Below, in pieces: positions 1-12,138 of a stretch of DNA of 64,000 bases; the stretch's first letter is position 1; each line of letters opens with the position of its first letter. The position numbers and the translations under genes are program-made. This DNA is from Daedaleopsis sinensis (lineage: Eukaryota; Basidiomycota; Agaricomycetes; Polyporales; Polyporaceae): assembly GCA_033807695.1 (NCBI GenBank), contig CM066302.1, forward strand, positions 3,100,001-3,164,000, read 5' to 3'. Below the pieces are notes generated by a model. It was given only the letters and a program-made list of their open reading frames with translations. It did no database searches and was not told the DNA's origin.

Positions 1-92
1 CGCGGCGCGGACGCGGGTGCGCCCGGCCTGTCGAAGAAGGGGCTGTAGCTGCAGCACGGCGGTTGTGGTCATGGGCGCATCGCCCATGACGA
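1..92 (-). CDS. possible 5' end of a gene running off the window
   Basis: On the minus strand an ATG at 92 (a second in-frame ATG at 77) opens a frame that stays open to the window edge, reading MGDAPMTTTAVLQLQPLLR and then an Arg/Ala-rich stretch. It follows the F-box gene in the same direction after about 400 bp. No family is recognised and too little is visible to exclude a chance frame in GC-rich DNA. Confidence 0.2.
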
Positions 93-487
93 GGACAGTG
101 GACAGTTGTCTTTCAGATTTCACTAGTACTCGTGATCGTGAACTGCGACCGAGGACTCTTTATATGTCTTGGCTATGCAGATCCGTGCTCCCATGTTGCT
201 CCCCGGGGTTTGTTCTCCGGGACAAGCCCGAAGGCTTGAAGTACTGTACGGTACACCACCTTAATAATTGGCTTACACCATGCGAAATCCGAGCTGTGGT
301 CTTCCACCAAATTCTGTGCGTGCAGACAAACGCAGACACAAGGTAATATCCTCCATGATGTGGTGGAGGGGCCCCGGGTCCCGGGCACTTACCACAAACT
401 GCGCGGCGACGTCCAGGACATACGAATACGACGTCTCGGGAAGATATGCAGCATCAATAATGTTACTTTTAAGATAGATGTTGCGGG

Positions 488-2211
488 TCAATCGCGCTGC
501 ACGACACCCGGCGGGGGCATGAACCAATGCCGCAAAGTCGGTCCGTTCTTCTGGACCTTCAACTCGTAGTCACTCCTCCCGGGATACCGTACGGCCTGAA
601 CAGTAATCAGTAAACATTCAATCGATCGGTCGATATGCGGAGGGCGAGCCTGCGACGGCCACACTCACCGTCCACGTCCTGCTGTCCGCGACGATCTTCT
701 CGAGGCTCGGCTGGGCCATCAGGAGCGAGCGGATCTCGTTCTTCTGAATCGGCGCGCGCTGCGGGTGCTTCGTGTGCGCGTCGCCGATGTCCGTGAGGGT
801 GTGTATGCGCTTCGCCTGCGCGAGCGCGTCCTGGAACCAGCTCTGCGGGAGCAAGAGCGTGAGCAGACGGTTCAAGATTTCATCAAGTGAAGGGAGAGGC
901 GGCGCGTACCAGCTCCTTCACGGGGACGTTCAGCTTGAGCGTCTCGAGCTCCCTGCATTTCCGGCAGACGAGCATCGTGCTCTCGCGCGAAAGCGTGCAG
1001 TTGCGGAGGGCGACGTGGGCGAGCGTAGCCTTATGGCCGCTCACGAGGTTCTGGACGAAGTGGTCGCCGAGCGTGATCTTCTCGGACACCTTGAGCGAGA
1101 GAGACTTGAGCGGGCAAGCCCACATTCGCGTGTGGTTCAAAATGGCCGTCCATAGAGCTGGAGTCGAGGTATCTGGTGTCGGCGGGCATTGGGTGTCGAT
1201 TGCGAGGTGTTGGAGGAGGGGTAAAGGTGACACCACGATCGGCATCGCTCGAGTGGTTGGCTAAATCAAGTAAAAGTGAGACGGCGCGGTAACGGGTGAA
1301 TGCTAGTGTGCACGCACGTAGCTCGTGAACGCTAAGCTTTGGAGTTGCGGTGTATAATTGAGAAGATGGAGGACTGCGTTTTGATCGACTTTCGGGCAAT
1401 TCAGTATATGGAGACTGTTCAGGAGCGGGAGATTGGCTAGAACTGCCTCCATAATGTCCTGGCTCAGCGATTGAATAGACTGCCCGCGAACGTCAATGCT
1501 CGGCCGAAGGCAAGATACGTAGTATCGCTCCTACCGTCAGAGTAAGTGACGCGAGCGTGGGCTTGAGCGCCTGAGTCCATCTCGGAAGTATATCGACGAC
1601 GATCCACGATCCGGAGTCAAGAGTGAGCGCGCGCAGGCCAGTTATCTTTACCAACTGCGTTGCCTGGTCGGTTGTGAAGCTGGCGATGAAGCGCAGTTGT
1701 TCCAACGAATCCTTCTCCTGGAGGGCGAGCAAGAAGTTCGGCATTACGTCTCGTGTGCATGTGAAAGATCCCAGGTTCTTGCATAGGTTAATAGTGCGTA
1801 TGCAGTCGTCCATGAATTGTGGATTGGGCATGAATTTGACGGTAGGCATGTCACGCACGTCTATCCAAGGGTTGTCAGAGGGTGTGTGTGAGAAACTGCA
1901 CCAGCATGCTAACCAATATGCCGAACATGGGTCGCAAGATCGGGATGCGCCAGCACCGCAGCGAAAGGTGAAATGATCTGAAAGTCTTGTGGGTATACGT
2001 CCTGCTGAGTCTCTGCGAGTATAAAGGAGGCACTGACTGTGTGGTACCGCTTGGCCTGCTTGGGTCCGAAGCTCAGAGTGCGATAGAGCCGTGGAATGAC
2101 CCCGGCCAGAAAAGACCTGCTAACGAGAGAGATGGAAACGAGGTCGTTTCTTGGCAAAAAAGCAAAGATGAGCTCAAGACAGTCCAGGTTGAGGTTGTCT
2201 GCAGAGACCAT
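488..2211 (-). CDS. F-box protein with leucine-rich C-terminal region
   Basis: A six-exon model is phase-consistent throughout: 2211-1914, 1860-1535, 1479-1318, 1260-910, 842-669 and 595-488, giving 472 residues. The N-terminus (LDCLELIFAFLPRNDLVSIS followed by RSFLAGVIPRLYRTL) is a typical F-box, the Skp1-binding module of SCF ubiquitin ligases. Exons 2-4 are rich in regularly spaced leucines (for example LRALTLDSGSW, LQSLAFTSY, LETLKLNV), as expected of a degenerate leucine-rich substrate-binding region. Basidiomycetes carry large families of such genes; the substrate cannot be inferred. The start is the ATG followed directly by the F-box. The last intron has a good branch site (TACTGATTAC) just before the terminal acceptor. 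It is divergent from the Sds3-like gene. Confidence 0.85.
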
Positions 2212-2417
2212 TGTCGACAATGATGCGCAAGCTGAGCGGAGGTGGCCAGGGCTGAGCGTGTTCACAGGAGGAGGTCGTAGAGGAGGTCCGAGTCCGGACA
2301 GACGCCCATATCGTGGACAATTACCGCATCGGCGTTTGCCGGCGTCCTCGTCCACGCCGCCGATCCAGCCTATTGCCACTACCTCTGCCTTTCTCCTCGC
2401 CCTCGTCGTGCTCGACG
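2212..2417. promoter_or_regulatory. divergent promoter between F-box and Sds3-like genes
   Basis: Only about 206 bp separate the two start codons, so both genes must share this interval for core promoter and 5' UTR sequence. No clear TATA box was seen; the plus half is CT-rich, typical of fungal promoters. The plus gene also has an in-frame upstream ATG at 2313, so the interval could be shorter if that start is used. Confidence 0.5.
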
Positions 2418-5400
2418 ATGCCGGGCTCCACTGTCTCGCTCGAATCTCTCAGCTCACCTTCGCCATCTCCCCCACCCTTACTCGGCCAGCACGACGAACT
2501 TAGCGGTGCCCCCGTCCTCGACAGCGGCTCCGAGCTCTCTGAGCTCACCGAGGAAGAGCAAGACAACGACAGCCGCGCAAAGGAAGACGATGCGTCTCGC
2601 ACCTCAACGCGCAAGAAGAAGCAACGAGGCCATATTGTCCCCGAGCCCATGTGGGACTGGGCAGTGAAGAAGAAGAGGACGGAGAAGAAAGACAAGGACT
2701 GGCGGAGCTATGAAGAGGAAGAAGAAGAGGAGCAGCCCGGTCCCGCGAGGGCCATGGAGGAGGAAGAGGACGACGACCAAGACAAAGGTCTGGACTCGGA
2801 CCGCGACGTCTCCCCTGGCAAGGACGACGTGTACAGCGACAACGAGGTCGTCGATGACGACGACGAGGCGCCCCCGGAAGAGGATGGTGAGTTCGGCGAC
2901 GAAACCCCCTTGCCACCTCCACACCACATTGTGAGCGGGGAGGTCTCCGGCGAAGAGGGCGACGAGCCCGAAGACGCGGACCTCGATGCGCCTGACGTGC
3001 AGTCGCCTAAAGCAGTGGCGTCACCTGATCTCACCGACGACGAGAACGAACAGGTCGGGGAAGACGAGCTCGAGGACGAGGACGGTCAAGACGCCGAGCT
3101 AGCCACGAAGGAAGGCTGGGAGAACGAGGAGGAGGAAGACGACGCGGTTCCCGACGACGTCGATGTCCCAGACGCCGACGAAGCCCCTACCACCGAGGCC
3201 GTGACGCCCGCGCCTGGCGTTGAGGACGCAATTGATGCAGATCCAGACGCGGCGATGGACGTGGACGCACCGCAGGCCGTTCTAACGTCCCCAGTGGCTG
3301 TCGCAGCATCCTCCATTATGGGCGGTGCGAGTCTCATACGTCCCGTTTCCGCATCCGCTTCCCAGCCATCCACCCCCTCCGCTTCTCGCGCGTCTTCACG
3401 ATACCCCTCCGCTGAACCGGAGCAAGAACAGGATGTCTCAGAGCCAGAGGCAGAACCTGAGCGAGAGCGCAAGGCTGCGACCGCTCGCAGTAGTAGAGCC
3501 AGGAAGGGCAAGACTCGTACGCGCGCCCCCCGACGTTCCAGGGCCGCGGCTCCGGTGGATCCTGGGGACGTTGACCCGGATGCGGAACAAGCAGACTTGC
3601 AAGAGGGCGATGCTGTTGACGGAGAAGACGATCTTGCCACCCCTGAGATCGACTTGGACTCGGACATGCAGCCCGCACATCGCGCGGAGGCTCTAGATGT
3701 CCTCGCGGCCATAGAGCTCAAGTTCGCCCTGCTGAGGGAGCGACTGTATGTGGAGAAGATGGACTCGCTGGCGTGGGAGGAGGGCTTGATTGCTGATGGT
3801 GCGTTGTGCGTTGTTCGGTTGTGTTCGTGGATCTCAATGCATCGCGGCGGGGGCGGGAGCAGGAACGCATCCGGAGTTGCTGCACCTGCATACCGAGCTG
3901 TCGAGCCGTCGGGACAAGCGTTTAGAGCTCGCGGCGCGAAGGCGCGATTACGAAGTGGAGAACGTGCGGAAGCGTCGAAGACTCGATGAATCCGGCACAT
4001 GGAGTACGTGGAAGGTGAGCCAATCGAGACGCGTCTATACACGTTATCGCTCAACAGGCGCATGCTAGCACGATCGAGACGAGCTTCAGAAGACGATGAT
4101 CGCTGAGGCGAATGGGCGGAAGCGGAAGCTGGAACGTGAGCGGAAGCTCGTTGAGCGTCCTCCGCCAGGTGTGTGCACTAACTATTGAGCTCCCCAACCA
4201 CATACTAACATCACGCTCCAGCCCGTCGCTTTCCTATGCCGCTACACGACGTCCCACCAGCTCCTACTCTGCGTGATATTGTGAAGTCGAGTCCTCTCGG
4301 TCTTCCAGAGTCAGCTTTGTCCCTCACGAAACGAGGGCGGAAGAAGGATACATCTCTGTTGACGCCTCTCGCGTACCCTACGATCGCACCTCTTTCCCGG
4401 CAAGAGATCCACCACGACCTAGAGCTGTTCTACAGCCACCAGCACAGCGTGGCATACAACGCTCATCAACACATGCAAGGGCCAGGTCTTATGCTTGGTG
4501 GTGGAATGCTCGGAATGGACCCGTACGCGATGGGCATGCAGATCGTCGATGGTCCTCCGTACGTCCCGCCGATGCAGCCGCAGCACCTCCAGCAACAAGG
4601 CATGCTGCAAGGCTTTGTTCCCCCACGACTTCCGCATCACCATTCTGCCCCACCAGGTGGCATTCCACACCTCTCACAGCACGCACAAATGCAGATGGAA
4701 CAAGAGATGCAGGCCGCGATGCGCCATCCGTCTGGCATGCCACAACACCCCTCGCAGTTCGGCCCGGGGCCCGGTCCGTCGCATATGATGAGGCGCTCAA
4801 TTTCGCCGGTGCCTCTCAACGGCTCTGGTCCAAGTTCCTCGGTGCCCACTACCCTAGGCGGCGGACCTATTCCTCCGGGGTTCACTGGTCCAAAGTCCAA
4901 CGGCTGGACAGGTCAACCCTCCGGTAGTAAGGAGTCTAAGCGCGTGAATGGGGACATGGATCGCGACAGGGAGCGTATGACTGAGGTGCTATCTCAACGA
5001 GAGCGTGAGCGTGAACGCACTGAACGCGATCGTGTTCAACGCGGGCTCGATCGAGAGCGGGAGATGGAAGCTGATCGCGCGTATCACGCGTCCCACACGC
5101 AACCACAAAGACATAGCGCCCATCCGCACGCCCACCCGCACGTTCACGGCAACCCCCAAGGACATCATCATGGACACCAGCATCATCATCACCACGTCCA
5201 CCATCATCATCACGCACCACCGCAGGGGTTCAATGGGCCCGGCAGTAGTGCGCATGCCCCGCCAATGGCGGGACTACCGTCAGGGGTGGGTGGAGGACCT
5301 GCAAGTCAAAGTCTCAGCCCCCACAATATGCGCGAGTTCGACCAACATCGGCCACGTTCTAGCACGGCAACAGAACTGATCGAGTTATCCGTGTCAACCC

Positions 5401-6260
5401 CAAAGCAACACATCTCGTCACCACGGATGTCGGCGTTCTGGCAGGGCAACGAAGACTCTCTGCCTCTCTCCAACGAACACCAGCGTGAGCGAGATCGCGA
5501 TCGTGGAAGAGCAACAGGTCCGTTGGGTCCGCCACAACATGGCTCAAATGAACGAATGATGACACCGTTCACGATGGGTCCTTCACAGACACTCCAAAGA
5601 AGCTTGCCAGGCTCCCCCCCACATCGGTCTCAGACAAACGCAGGCTCCTCTAGTCACAACCCTCCCTCCATGCCCTCTTCGCGCCGTGGCTCGTGGTCCG
5701 CGGTCGTCGAGGACCACGGCCATCCGAGATCCGCTGCCGTCCATCCTGGCACAAATATCCCATCTGGAGCGCAGCGACCCCCCGCCCGACTCCCCCCTCC
5801 ACCCACGTCCTACCATAGCCCATTCGGCTCTCCGCATCACAGCAACGGCCGCGCCCTCCCCGCCAGCCCTCACGCAGCGCCCTATCCCGGACCGCTGACC
5901 TCGCCCGGGGCCGTACGGATGAGAGAGCCAGGCCGAGTTCCGCTTGGGGGCCCGCTCTCCCCGCCCCCGTCGCTCCCCCTCAGCCCCCGTGTCGTGAGCA
6001 GTCCAGGTCCGAAGCCCACACGGCCGCCTTCCCCAGGACTCCCCAAGGCCGCGCTCTCCAAACTGGGCGGGTTCCCGATCCCCGAGAGCGGCAACATCGC
6101 CCCAATCGCGACCGCGAGTGTTTCCGGGGCCCTGCCCCCGCTCCCGGCCAGTCTGGGCGGTGCGCCATCCCGGATGTCGCTGGCGGAGAAGATGGCTCAG
6201 GCTGTCCTCCCTGCGCCGTTGCCGACCGTGCCTGTTCCGCAAGCTGTAGATGGATCGTAG
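2418..6260 (+). CDS. Sds3/Dep1-like transcriptional regulator (Rpd3L-type histone deacetylase complex subunit)
   Basis: Four exons join in frame: 2418-3798, 3863-4014, 4069-4168 and 4222-6260. The N-terminal ~440 residues are highly acidic and low-complexity (Glu/Asp runs). Next comes a charged helical segment starting ALDVLAAIELKFALLRERLY and continuing through ELSSRRDKRLELAARRRDYE and ERERKLVERPPP; this matches the Sds3-like domain (PF08598), the part that scaffolds Sin3/Rpd3 deacetylase complexes in yeast. The last exon (about 680 residues) is Pro/Ser/Gln-rich, with a histidine-rich run near 5,165-5,215 and a short RERERERT segment. Expected location is the nucleus. The start at 2418 was preferred over an in-frame ATG at 2313 because the longer leader is Arg/Pro-rich shadow-like sequence. 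Its 3' end converges on the 563-residue gene. Confidence 0.8.
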
Positions 6261-6901
6261 CTCGAAAGGTCGACGCGGACGCGGACGAGGACGTGAACGC
6301 TGGATCAGGATAGATAGATACAATATACATACGTACATACGTGCCATCGCTGTAAATTTTGTTCGTGTCGACTGGAACCCTTCACTCTACCTGGATTGCC
6401 CATCTTACTTGTATTCACTCGCGCATCGTCCCTAATGTATCTGTTTTTTGGTTGGTTCCGCTCCTCCAAACGTCGTGGTTGTAGTGTGAACCTGTAAGGA
6501 AGCGTACAGGCACCGAGCCATGAAGCTTTGAACTCCCCTCCTCCCAACGTTCGAACCTTGATGCGGATACCTTCAGATACTGTGCAGTCACTGGCCCCAC
6601 CCAGGCCCGGGCAAGCATGATGAATCGGAAGTGTATTGCTATATGATACATTACTATGTGCGACTAGTGTACAAGTGGCTAGGTGATATTCTACATGTCC
6701 TGTCCTTCCTTGGCTCTTGCGACGGTGCGTTAGCAAGGGGTAGCGCTCCGGATCCGGGCGAGGCATCTCTTATAGATGCCTCCTACTACTAGGGCACAGG
6801 ATTGCGAGCGAGAGCGATCTACAGAGCGGGACAAATCGATAACGGGGTGTGATAGCAGGTTGCGACATGATGCATGGACATTGGTGAGTGGCCTCCGCCT
6901 C
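6261..6901. other. convergent intergenic region, no gene seen
   Basis: About 640 bp between the stop of the Sds3-like gene and the stop of the following minus-strand gene. It presumably holds the two 3' UTRs. It is less GC-rich than the flanking coding sequence and contains GATA/TACATACG short repeats near 6,315-6,345. No splice-compatible coding signal was found. Confidence 0.4.
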
Positions 6902-8593
6902 TCAATCTTCGAGGACGAGGAACGAGAACCGCGGCGAGTCGCGGCGGCAGGCCGGGCGGGGGATGCTGAACCGCACGCACTCGCTCTCGTCGTCGGCGCC
7001 GGCTGTCGGGTCGTCGGCTACCGTCGAGCAGCCCTCTACTAGTGTAGCAGGGACGAAGGTGTGTGTGGTGGTGGTGGTGTTGGTGGTGGTGGTTTCGGCG
7101 GCGGGAAGCGGATCCCGAGGCAGCGGAGCAGGAGGGTGCGAGGGGAGCTTTACGACAGGATGACGAGCTTTAAGTGAACGGCTAGGGAGTGATGTGGGCG
7201 CACGGCCGATGAAGGGGGGCCGAGGGACAGACGCTGCAACCGGCGTCGGGGCTTGCACGGCGATGGAAACAGGAGCGGGCAAGACGGTCTCTTCGCCCGT
7301 GGTGGTGCTAACGCCGACCATCTCCTCCTCTGCAACCGAAGTGGCAGCGTCGTCCGGGAGGGCGCTTTCTGGTTGAGTCTCATCTACCGAAGGCGCGCTG
7401 TGTGCCTGTAAGTACGCCGGGAGAGCCGAGCGGAAGGCAGAGGGAGGTGGCGAGCGTGGGATCCTGTTTGCTATCAGCATCCAGCGGGACTTCCACCGGG
7501 TATCCAGGAGCAGTAGGGGGGCGGGGGGAAGTGCGGAATCGCCGCCCGCGGCGGTGCAAGAGGTCTCAGTCGACGGCATAACAGGGGATGGGAGCGCGGC
7601 GCTGTCTTGGCTGTAGACAGACATCGGGGAGTCAGGCGTCCAGCAACGAGCGAGTGGACTGGGGGGCGCAAGCATCGCACCCCGGCCGCCGCGCTGTTGA
7701 CACTCCCTGTGGATGATGTCCATCTCGTTTACATAGAGCACCTTCTTGATCAAGTAAGATGGGTACGAGAAGAACATCCTGTCAGCCATCTCGCTAGCCG
7801 GATCGCGGAGGTCCGCGATGTCGCCAGACCGGGGGTAGATTGCTGCATGGTAAGCGCGCGCCGTCCTCCACGCCGCCTCGGCCTGCTGGTTAGGCCGTGC
7901 GCGAACACGCTCGGTAGTAGGGAGGACAACCCCGTTTGCGCTCATCCACGGGATGCGACGCGATGGAAACAGAACCGGAGGGCGAGGGTAAAAGAAGGTA
8001 GCGGCGATGCCATCTTCTGTAGCGTCGGTGCGCCTGCTTTCGACGTTGCGGCAGCACTCTTCGTAGTGCCACCATAGCCATTGCCTCCTGACCCATAAAG
8101 CTTCCTTCATCTCGTACAAGGCGTTGTTTGACCAACCGTGGTGAACTAGCTCGAGCATATCACCCCGGAACGTAGTGGGCGGAAAGACTGGGTGAGGCGT
8201 AGCAGGCCAAGAGGACACAGGCATCTCCTCCACCACGGGAGGGGGTGGAAAGCCGTCGTGATAGCGCTCCCATTCTTCCAAATCGACTGGAGAGAAGAGC
8301 GGGGAAGAGGACGACTGGCTGCTCGACGAGGCGGGCGATGGCGGGGAAGGAGGACAAAGTGGCGCAAGGTGTATCGTGAGCTTGTCGTCAAACTCGTCGC
8401 TGCTGCTGCTGTCATCGCTGTCGTTTCTGGCTCCTTCCAGCTCTGGAACGGGGTCAGAGGCGGTGCGAATAGGCCGTAGCTCGGGGAAGAGGTTGTAGCT
8501 CGCTTTCGAACGTTGCAGCGGCGGACGACGGTGGCGGACACGACTGGGGGCACGGTTATCATTTTCCTCAGACATAATCGTCCTTTCCCGCAT
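6902..8593 (-). CDS. uncharacterised basidiomycete protein, 563 aa, single exon
   Basis: One uninterrupted frame of 563 residues; a second in-frame ATG at 8575 (MSEENDNRAPSRV) is an equally plausible start. Residues ~60-110 are Ser/Asp/Pro-rich. Residues ~130-290 form the most ordered part, rich in aromatic residues (MLELVHHGWSNNALYEMKEA, WVRRQWLWWHYEECCRN, FFSYPSYLIKKVL). Similar Trp-rich single-exon proteins are common in agaricomycetes, without a known function. The C-terminal half is Pro/Ala/Thr low-complexity. No signal peptide or membrane segment is seen. Codon use looks like that of neighbouring genes. Confidence 0.7.
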   Translation of the reverse strand: MRERTIMSEENDNRAPSRVRHRRPPLQRSKASYNLFPELRPIRTASDPVPELEGARNDSDDSSSSDEFDDKLTIHLAPLCPPSPPSPASSSSQSSSSPLFSPVDLEEWERYHDGFPPPPVVEEMPVSSWPATPHPVFPPTTFRGDMLELVHHGWSNNALYEMKEALWVRRQWLWWHYEECCRNVESRRTDATEDGIAATFFYPRPPVLFPSRRIPWMSANGVVLPTTERVRARPNQQAEAAWRTARAYHAAIYPRSGDIADLRDPASEMADRMFFSYPSYLIKKVLYVNEMDIIHRECQQRGGRGAMLAPPSPLARCWTPDSPMSVYSQDSAALPSPVMPSTETSCTAAGGDSALPPAPLLLLDTRWKSRWMLIANRIPRSPPPSAFRSALPAYLQAHSAPSVDETQPESALPDDAATSVAEEEMVGVSTTTGEETVLPAPVSIAVQAPTPVAASVPRPPFIGRAPTSLPSRSLKARHPVVKLPSHPPAPLPRDPLPAAETTTTNTTTTTHTFVPATLVEGCSTVADDPTAGADDESECVRFSIPRPACRRDSPRFSFLVLED

Positions 8594-8984
8594 AATTCGT
8601 GGATGTTAGCATATTGTCCGAGGGCCAGAACAAAGCCGGGTGGGTGGACCTACGGATCGGTGGTTATGCGTGAAAGACGAACTTGAACGATCTTCCGTGA
8701 CGCTGGGGGGTTGAGCTGCGAGTTCCAGAGGATATTATAGAGAATAACAAGTGTCACGAGCTGGGCGATGGAAGGGAGGGTTTCCTGGCAGGTGGAAGGC
8801 GGAAGAGAAGGAAATCGTGGTCGTGGTTTAGGAAAGCGCGGAACTGGCGCCCGATCAGTGCTGCAGGTTCGCGTAGATCACGGGGACGCGAACCGATTGC
8901 CGAACACGTTCCACGAGGCGACAGCGCTAGCGGTAGTATCGTAGGGAATGCAGCTGGGTAGTGGGCAGAATGCATGTCAAGGAG

Positions 8985-9205
8985 CTCATCCAGGTCTCTT
9001 CTAACTCGCCTAGAGATGGCGTAAGGCAGCGTGCTCAGTGGAGCAGTAGCGGCCGGAAGAGAAGAAACCGAAGCCCTCCGAGAGTTTGCCTACCACATGT
9101 AGTATTACCGAGTTTCCAATTTTGACCCATTCATCGGCGCGATTGGTGTGGAGATTCTCGACATGTTGCTTGGTAGAGCGTGGGGAGGATGAGTCGTCAA
9201 TCATA
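8985..9205 (-). repeat. dispersed repeat copy 1 with coding-like frame
   Basis: This ~220-bp stretch is about 90 percent identical to 12,139-12,365 in direct orientation. On the minus strand both copies read STEHAALRHL, EGFGFFSSG and HTNRADEWVKI in one frame, which suggests the exon or 5' end of a duplicated gene. Upstream sequence (8,600-8,985) and downstream sequence (9,206-9,697) show nothing else recognisable; the latter includes the kinase-like gene's promoter. Confidence 0.6.
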
Positions 9206-9697
9206 CGTATTCAGGAGCAGCACCACTATAAAACTATGTGGCAGTTGAGAGGAAGCATGGAGAGCAGGAGGGGAAGAACTTCAAGTTCAAGAACTTCAAT
9301 AAAGGTCGCTCGATGCAGTGGCATGCACCGTTCTCGATGCATTTTGAAATTTCTGACTTTGAGCACGCGATGTCACGCTCCCCGTGACGGCTACGGTCAC
9401 ACCTACCCTGGTCACTTATTGATCATCCTTGTTCTCGTACCGTCTCCTCATACTCCAAACTCCAAACCTCACTTCCATCGCCTGAGTGTGCTTCCTCTTG
9501 TCTCCTACTCGCTTCTTTTCAGGCGCTTTGTTAAAGGACACAAATTCTCGCAACTACTATTTGCACCTGAAAGCTAGTAAGTCCCTGAACGTTGCGCGAT
9601 ACTGTGCCCCCACGGAGCTGTTCGCCTTGTTGCCGTGATTTAGACAAGTGCGCGAATAGCGTTGAGCTGCAATAGCCGATCTTTTCTTACTACCACC

Positions 9698-10543
9698 ATG
9701 GACACGCCTGGTGTTTACGCCGCAGGACAACAGGTCTCCCTCGCCACCGACGCTGGTGTTCACACTTTCACTATCGACAAGCCATTCCTCCCATTCACCA
9801 AAAGCGTCGTCATCCTGGCTCGTTGCGAAGAGCTCTTTGCTCACCCAGTCGTCGTCAAGATATTTGACCCGCGGTACTTAGACGAGAGGCTCATTGTCAC
9901 GGAAACGCGACCCTCGCGGCCCTGGACGCTCGCCGCCGAACGCGCAGCGGCAGCGCTCGCCGCCGAAGCGGTCAATGAAGACGACCGCTGGGAACCCGAA
10001 CCCGACCCCGCCGACGCCGACGGTCTGGCCAAACATGCCGCACTGTGGGAGGTGCATTTTCGCAGGCTCATGACGGACTGCTTTGAGTCCGAGAAAAGCG
10101 CATACGAATCCCTGCGCGACCTCCAAGGCTTCTCAATCCCGCGCTTTTTCCTCGCTGGGGAGGTGCTGCCCTCGGACGAGCGCGCTATCCGTCCACCCGC
10201 GGTCGTCCTCGAGTACATCCCAGATGCCGTCAGTCTGCGCGACGTCTCCCCTGACGTGCTCGACGTCGAGGTGTGCGCTACGCTAGTGCACGCGATCGAT
10301 AGCTTCGCAGCGCATGATGTGTTCCACTCGGACGTCAAACCGCACAACGTGTTGTTCTCCCCGAAGGAGAAGCCGGTGCGCGCGGTGTGCATCGACTTCG
10401 GATGCGCGGGCGTTAAGAGGGAAGGGGAGGACGAGGAGATTTGGCAGTTCAATGTTGGTTTCGCGTCGGATGGCATGCTCATTCGCTTGTACCTGCAGGA
10501 GAAGGGTGTCGTGATCCCTGAGGCGGATGCTCCGGTAGCATGA
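9698..10543 (+). CDS. protein-kinase-like protein, 281 aa
   Basis: Single exon starting at an ATG in a good context (CACCATGG). The C-terminal half carries kinase hallmarks: a hinge-like VVLEYIPDA, a catalytic loop HSDVKPHNVLF (residues ~205-215) and a metal-binding IDFGCAG (~230). The N-terminal half retains VVVKIFDPRY, with a lysine in the usual ATP-contact position, but has no clear glycine-rich loop, and the part after the DFG motif is short. That pattern fits the small atypical protein-kinase-like families expanded in basidiomycetes. The substrate is unknown. A long 5' leader with no competing in-frame ATG supports the start chosen. The gene sits alone, in front of a gene-poor stretch. 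Confidence 0.75.
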   Translation: MDTPGVYAAGQQVSLATDAGVHTFTIDKPFLPFTKSVVILARCEELFAHPVVVKIFDPRYLDERLIVTETRPSRPWTLAAERAAAALAAEAVNEDDRWEPEPDPADADGLAKHAALWEVHFRRLMTDCFESEKSAYESLRDLQGFSIPRFFLAGEVLPSDERAIRPPAVVLEYIPDAVSLRDVSPDVLDVEVCATLVHAIDSFAAHDVFHSDVKPHNVLFSPKEKPVRAVCIDFGCAGVKREGEDEEIWQFNVGFASDGMLIRLYLQEKGVVIPEADAPVA

Positions 10544-11799
10544 CCTCGCCGGTGGGTACCCTACTATCTGTGATCACACGTCGTGTCGACTGATCACTAT
10601 CTATGTCCAGGAGCTAAGACTATCTCGACTGGAACAGTGTAGCATTCTTCGCCGATTGTGCCCCTTTTGACATCTAGAGCTGATGTGCCCTTAAGACTTG
10701 AGTAATGCTTCTTACAGTCCGCATCTATCAGAGGCCGCTGCAATAACTTGACCGACAGTACACAGCTGTGAGAAGATCACACGGCGCAAACTGTAGCCGA
10801 ACTGGTCTTGTGTTATCTGACCCTTTAGCCCACCGCGGAGCTAGCGAGATGCCGCCCTGCCTCGAGGCACTCGTGTCAACCGAGAAAATCACGCTTCTCT
10901 TCCATTGAACGTCCTCGTGGAAGCCTACCTACGAAGCACCACCTTGTAGAATGCAAGCCCTCTTGCCGCAAGGGGTCGGAGAAGCTGAATCTGCACTAGG
11001 TCGGGCTTTCAACTTGTGTTCGAACAAAGCATGCGTTAGTGCAGGCCGCAGGCGCCGTTTAAGGAGTCTCCGACTACCGCCGGAAGAAGTCGAACGAGTT
11101 CGTCCCCGCTGCACCTTCGTATGGTGTCAGTGTGTGAAGATAAATAGTAGGTGCATCGTTTCGCTTTCCGCCGTAGCCGAGTATTTGACTCGCAGGAGTT
11201 TATTAGTAAACACTATACTGTTCGCTATCTGCGTTATAGTTATACAAGGAGAAGTGAGTGCTCTCCACACGCCATAGCGCTTCCATTGAGCTCCTCAGAC
11301 ATGACCATAGGGATGGACGTTTGCAAGTCGAACGGTCGGCGGTCGCTGTCCTTCGCGTCCGAGTCCGGTCAGGAGATCTCCTCCCGATTTAAGGAGAACT
11401 TGCAATTGCGGGGGCAAAAATTTGCTGCATCAATGCCCTGGGCGCGGTGTACCGTGTCGGGCTAGGCATCAGCGCGCGCGACCTGGGCGGTGATGTGCAA
11501 GAGCGAGGGCCTGCGAGCCGGCACTAGTACCGCGTTAGCGGACCAAAGAGCGCGTAAGTAGTTAATGTGATTGCCCTCATGCATGGGAACAAGTCAAGCA
11601 GCTTCGATGTCTCTCGTAGGACGATATCTATAAAGACCACCGAGGATACCGTCGTAACCTCTCGACGGCACTATCAAAGGTCTTAAAACAGACACAAGGA
11701 TGACTACCAGGTTGAATGTGCGTATCTCAGCGGCCACATACGTACCGTGATCCGACTCGCTGACACCTTCACCCACAGAACAATGAGAAGGAGACTTGT
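10544..11799. other. gene-poor stretch, nothing convincing
   Basis: No frame longer than about 110 codons and no family motif. Short open frames at 10,951-11,277 and 11,151-11,465 are Arg/Leu/Ser-rich and look like chance frames. There are no tRNA or rRNA signatures. Probably intergenic or decayed repeat. Confidence 0.4.
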
Positions 11800-12075
11800 A
11801 TGGACGCATTCAAAGTTCTGCAGGATCAGACACTCCTTTTCAATTGGACTGTCATGTGGAAGCCCGTCCACGGCTGCGCTACCTCTAAGCTGGATGGAGT
11901 CAAGCCTGGCTGCCGTCAGGACTCGACCGGCGACCCCAAGCTCTACCACGTCGGCCTGTTCAGAACCGCTGACAAGCGTCTTCTGCCCCCTCCGCTTATC
12001 CAAGCATCCTTCCAGACCGTCCCGAGCACCGCCGAAGCAATCCAGGCCTTGAAGGCCGCGCTTGAAGTCGCCTAG
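11800..12075 (+). CDS. small hypothetical protein, 91 aa
   Basis: Opens at ATG (MDAFKVLQDQTLLFNWTVMW) and closes with a helical IQALKAALEVA tail. Residue composition is protein-like rather than low-complexity, and the frame is followed at once by the second copy of the dispersed repeat. A competing minus-strand frame covers 11,704-12,138, so the coding strand is uncertain. No family recognised. Confidence 0.3.
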   Translation: MDAFKVLQDQTLLFNWTVMWKPVHGCATSKLDGVKPGCRQDSTGDPKLYHVGLFRTADKRLLPPPLIQASFQTVPSTAEAIQALKAALEVA

Positions 12076-12138
12076 GTGTCGAGAACGTAGGTTCATTTGA
12101 CGCTGTCCACGCCGTTCCTCTAACAAGTACTGTCGCAT

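Noticed and set aside
273..527. Minus-strand 84-codon frame after the F-box gene
   Set aside because: The F-box gene closes cleanly at 488 with a well-supported terminal exon. The remaining part of this frame has no start context or motif.
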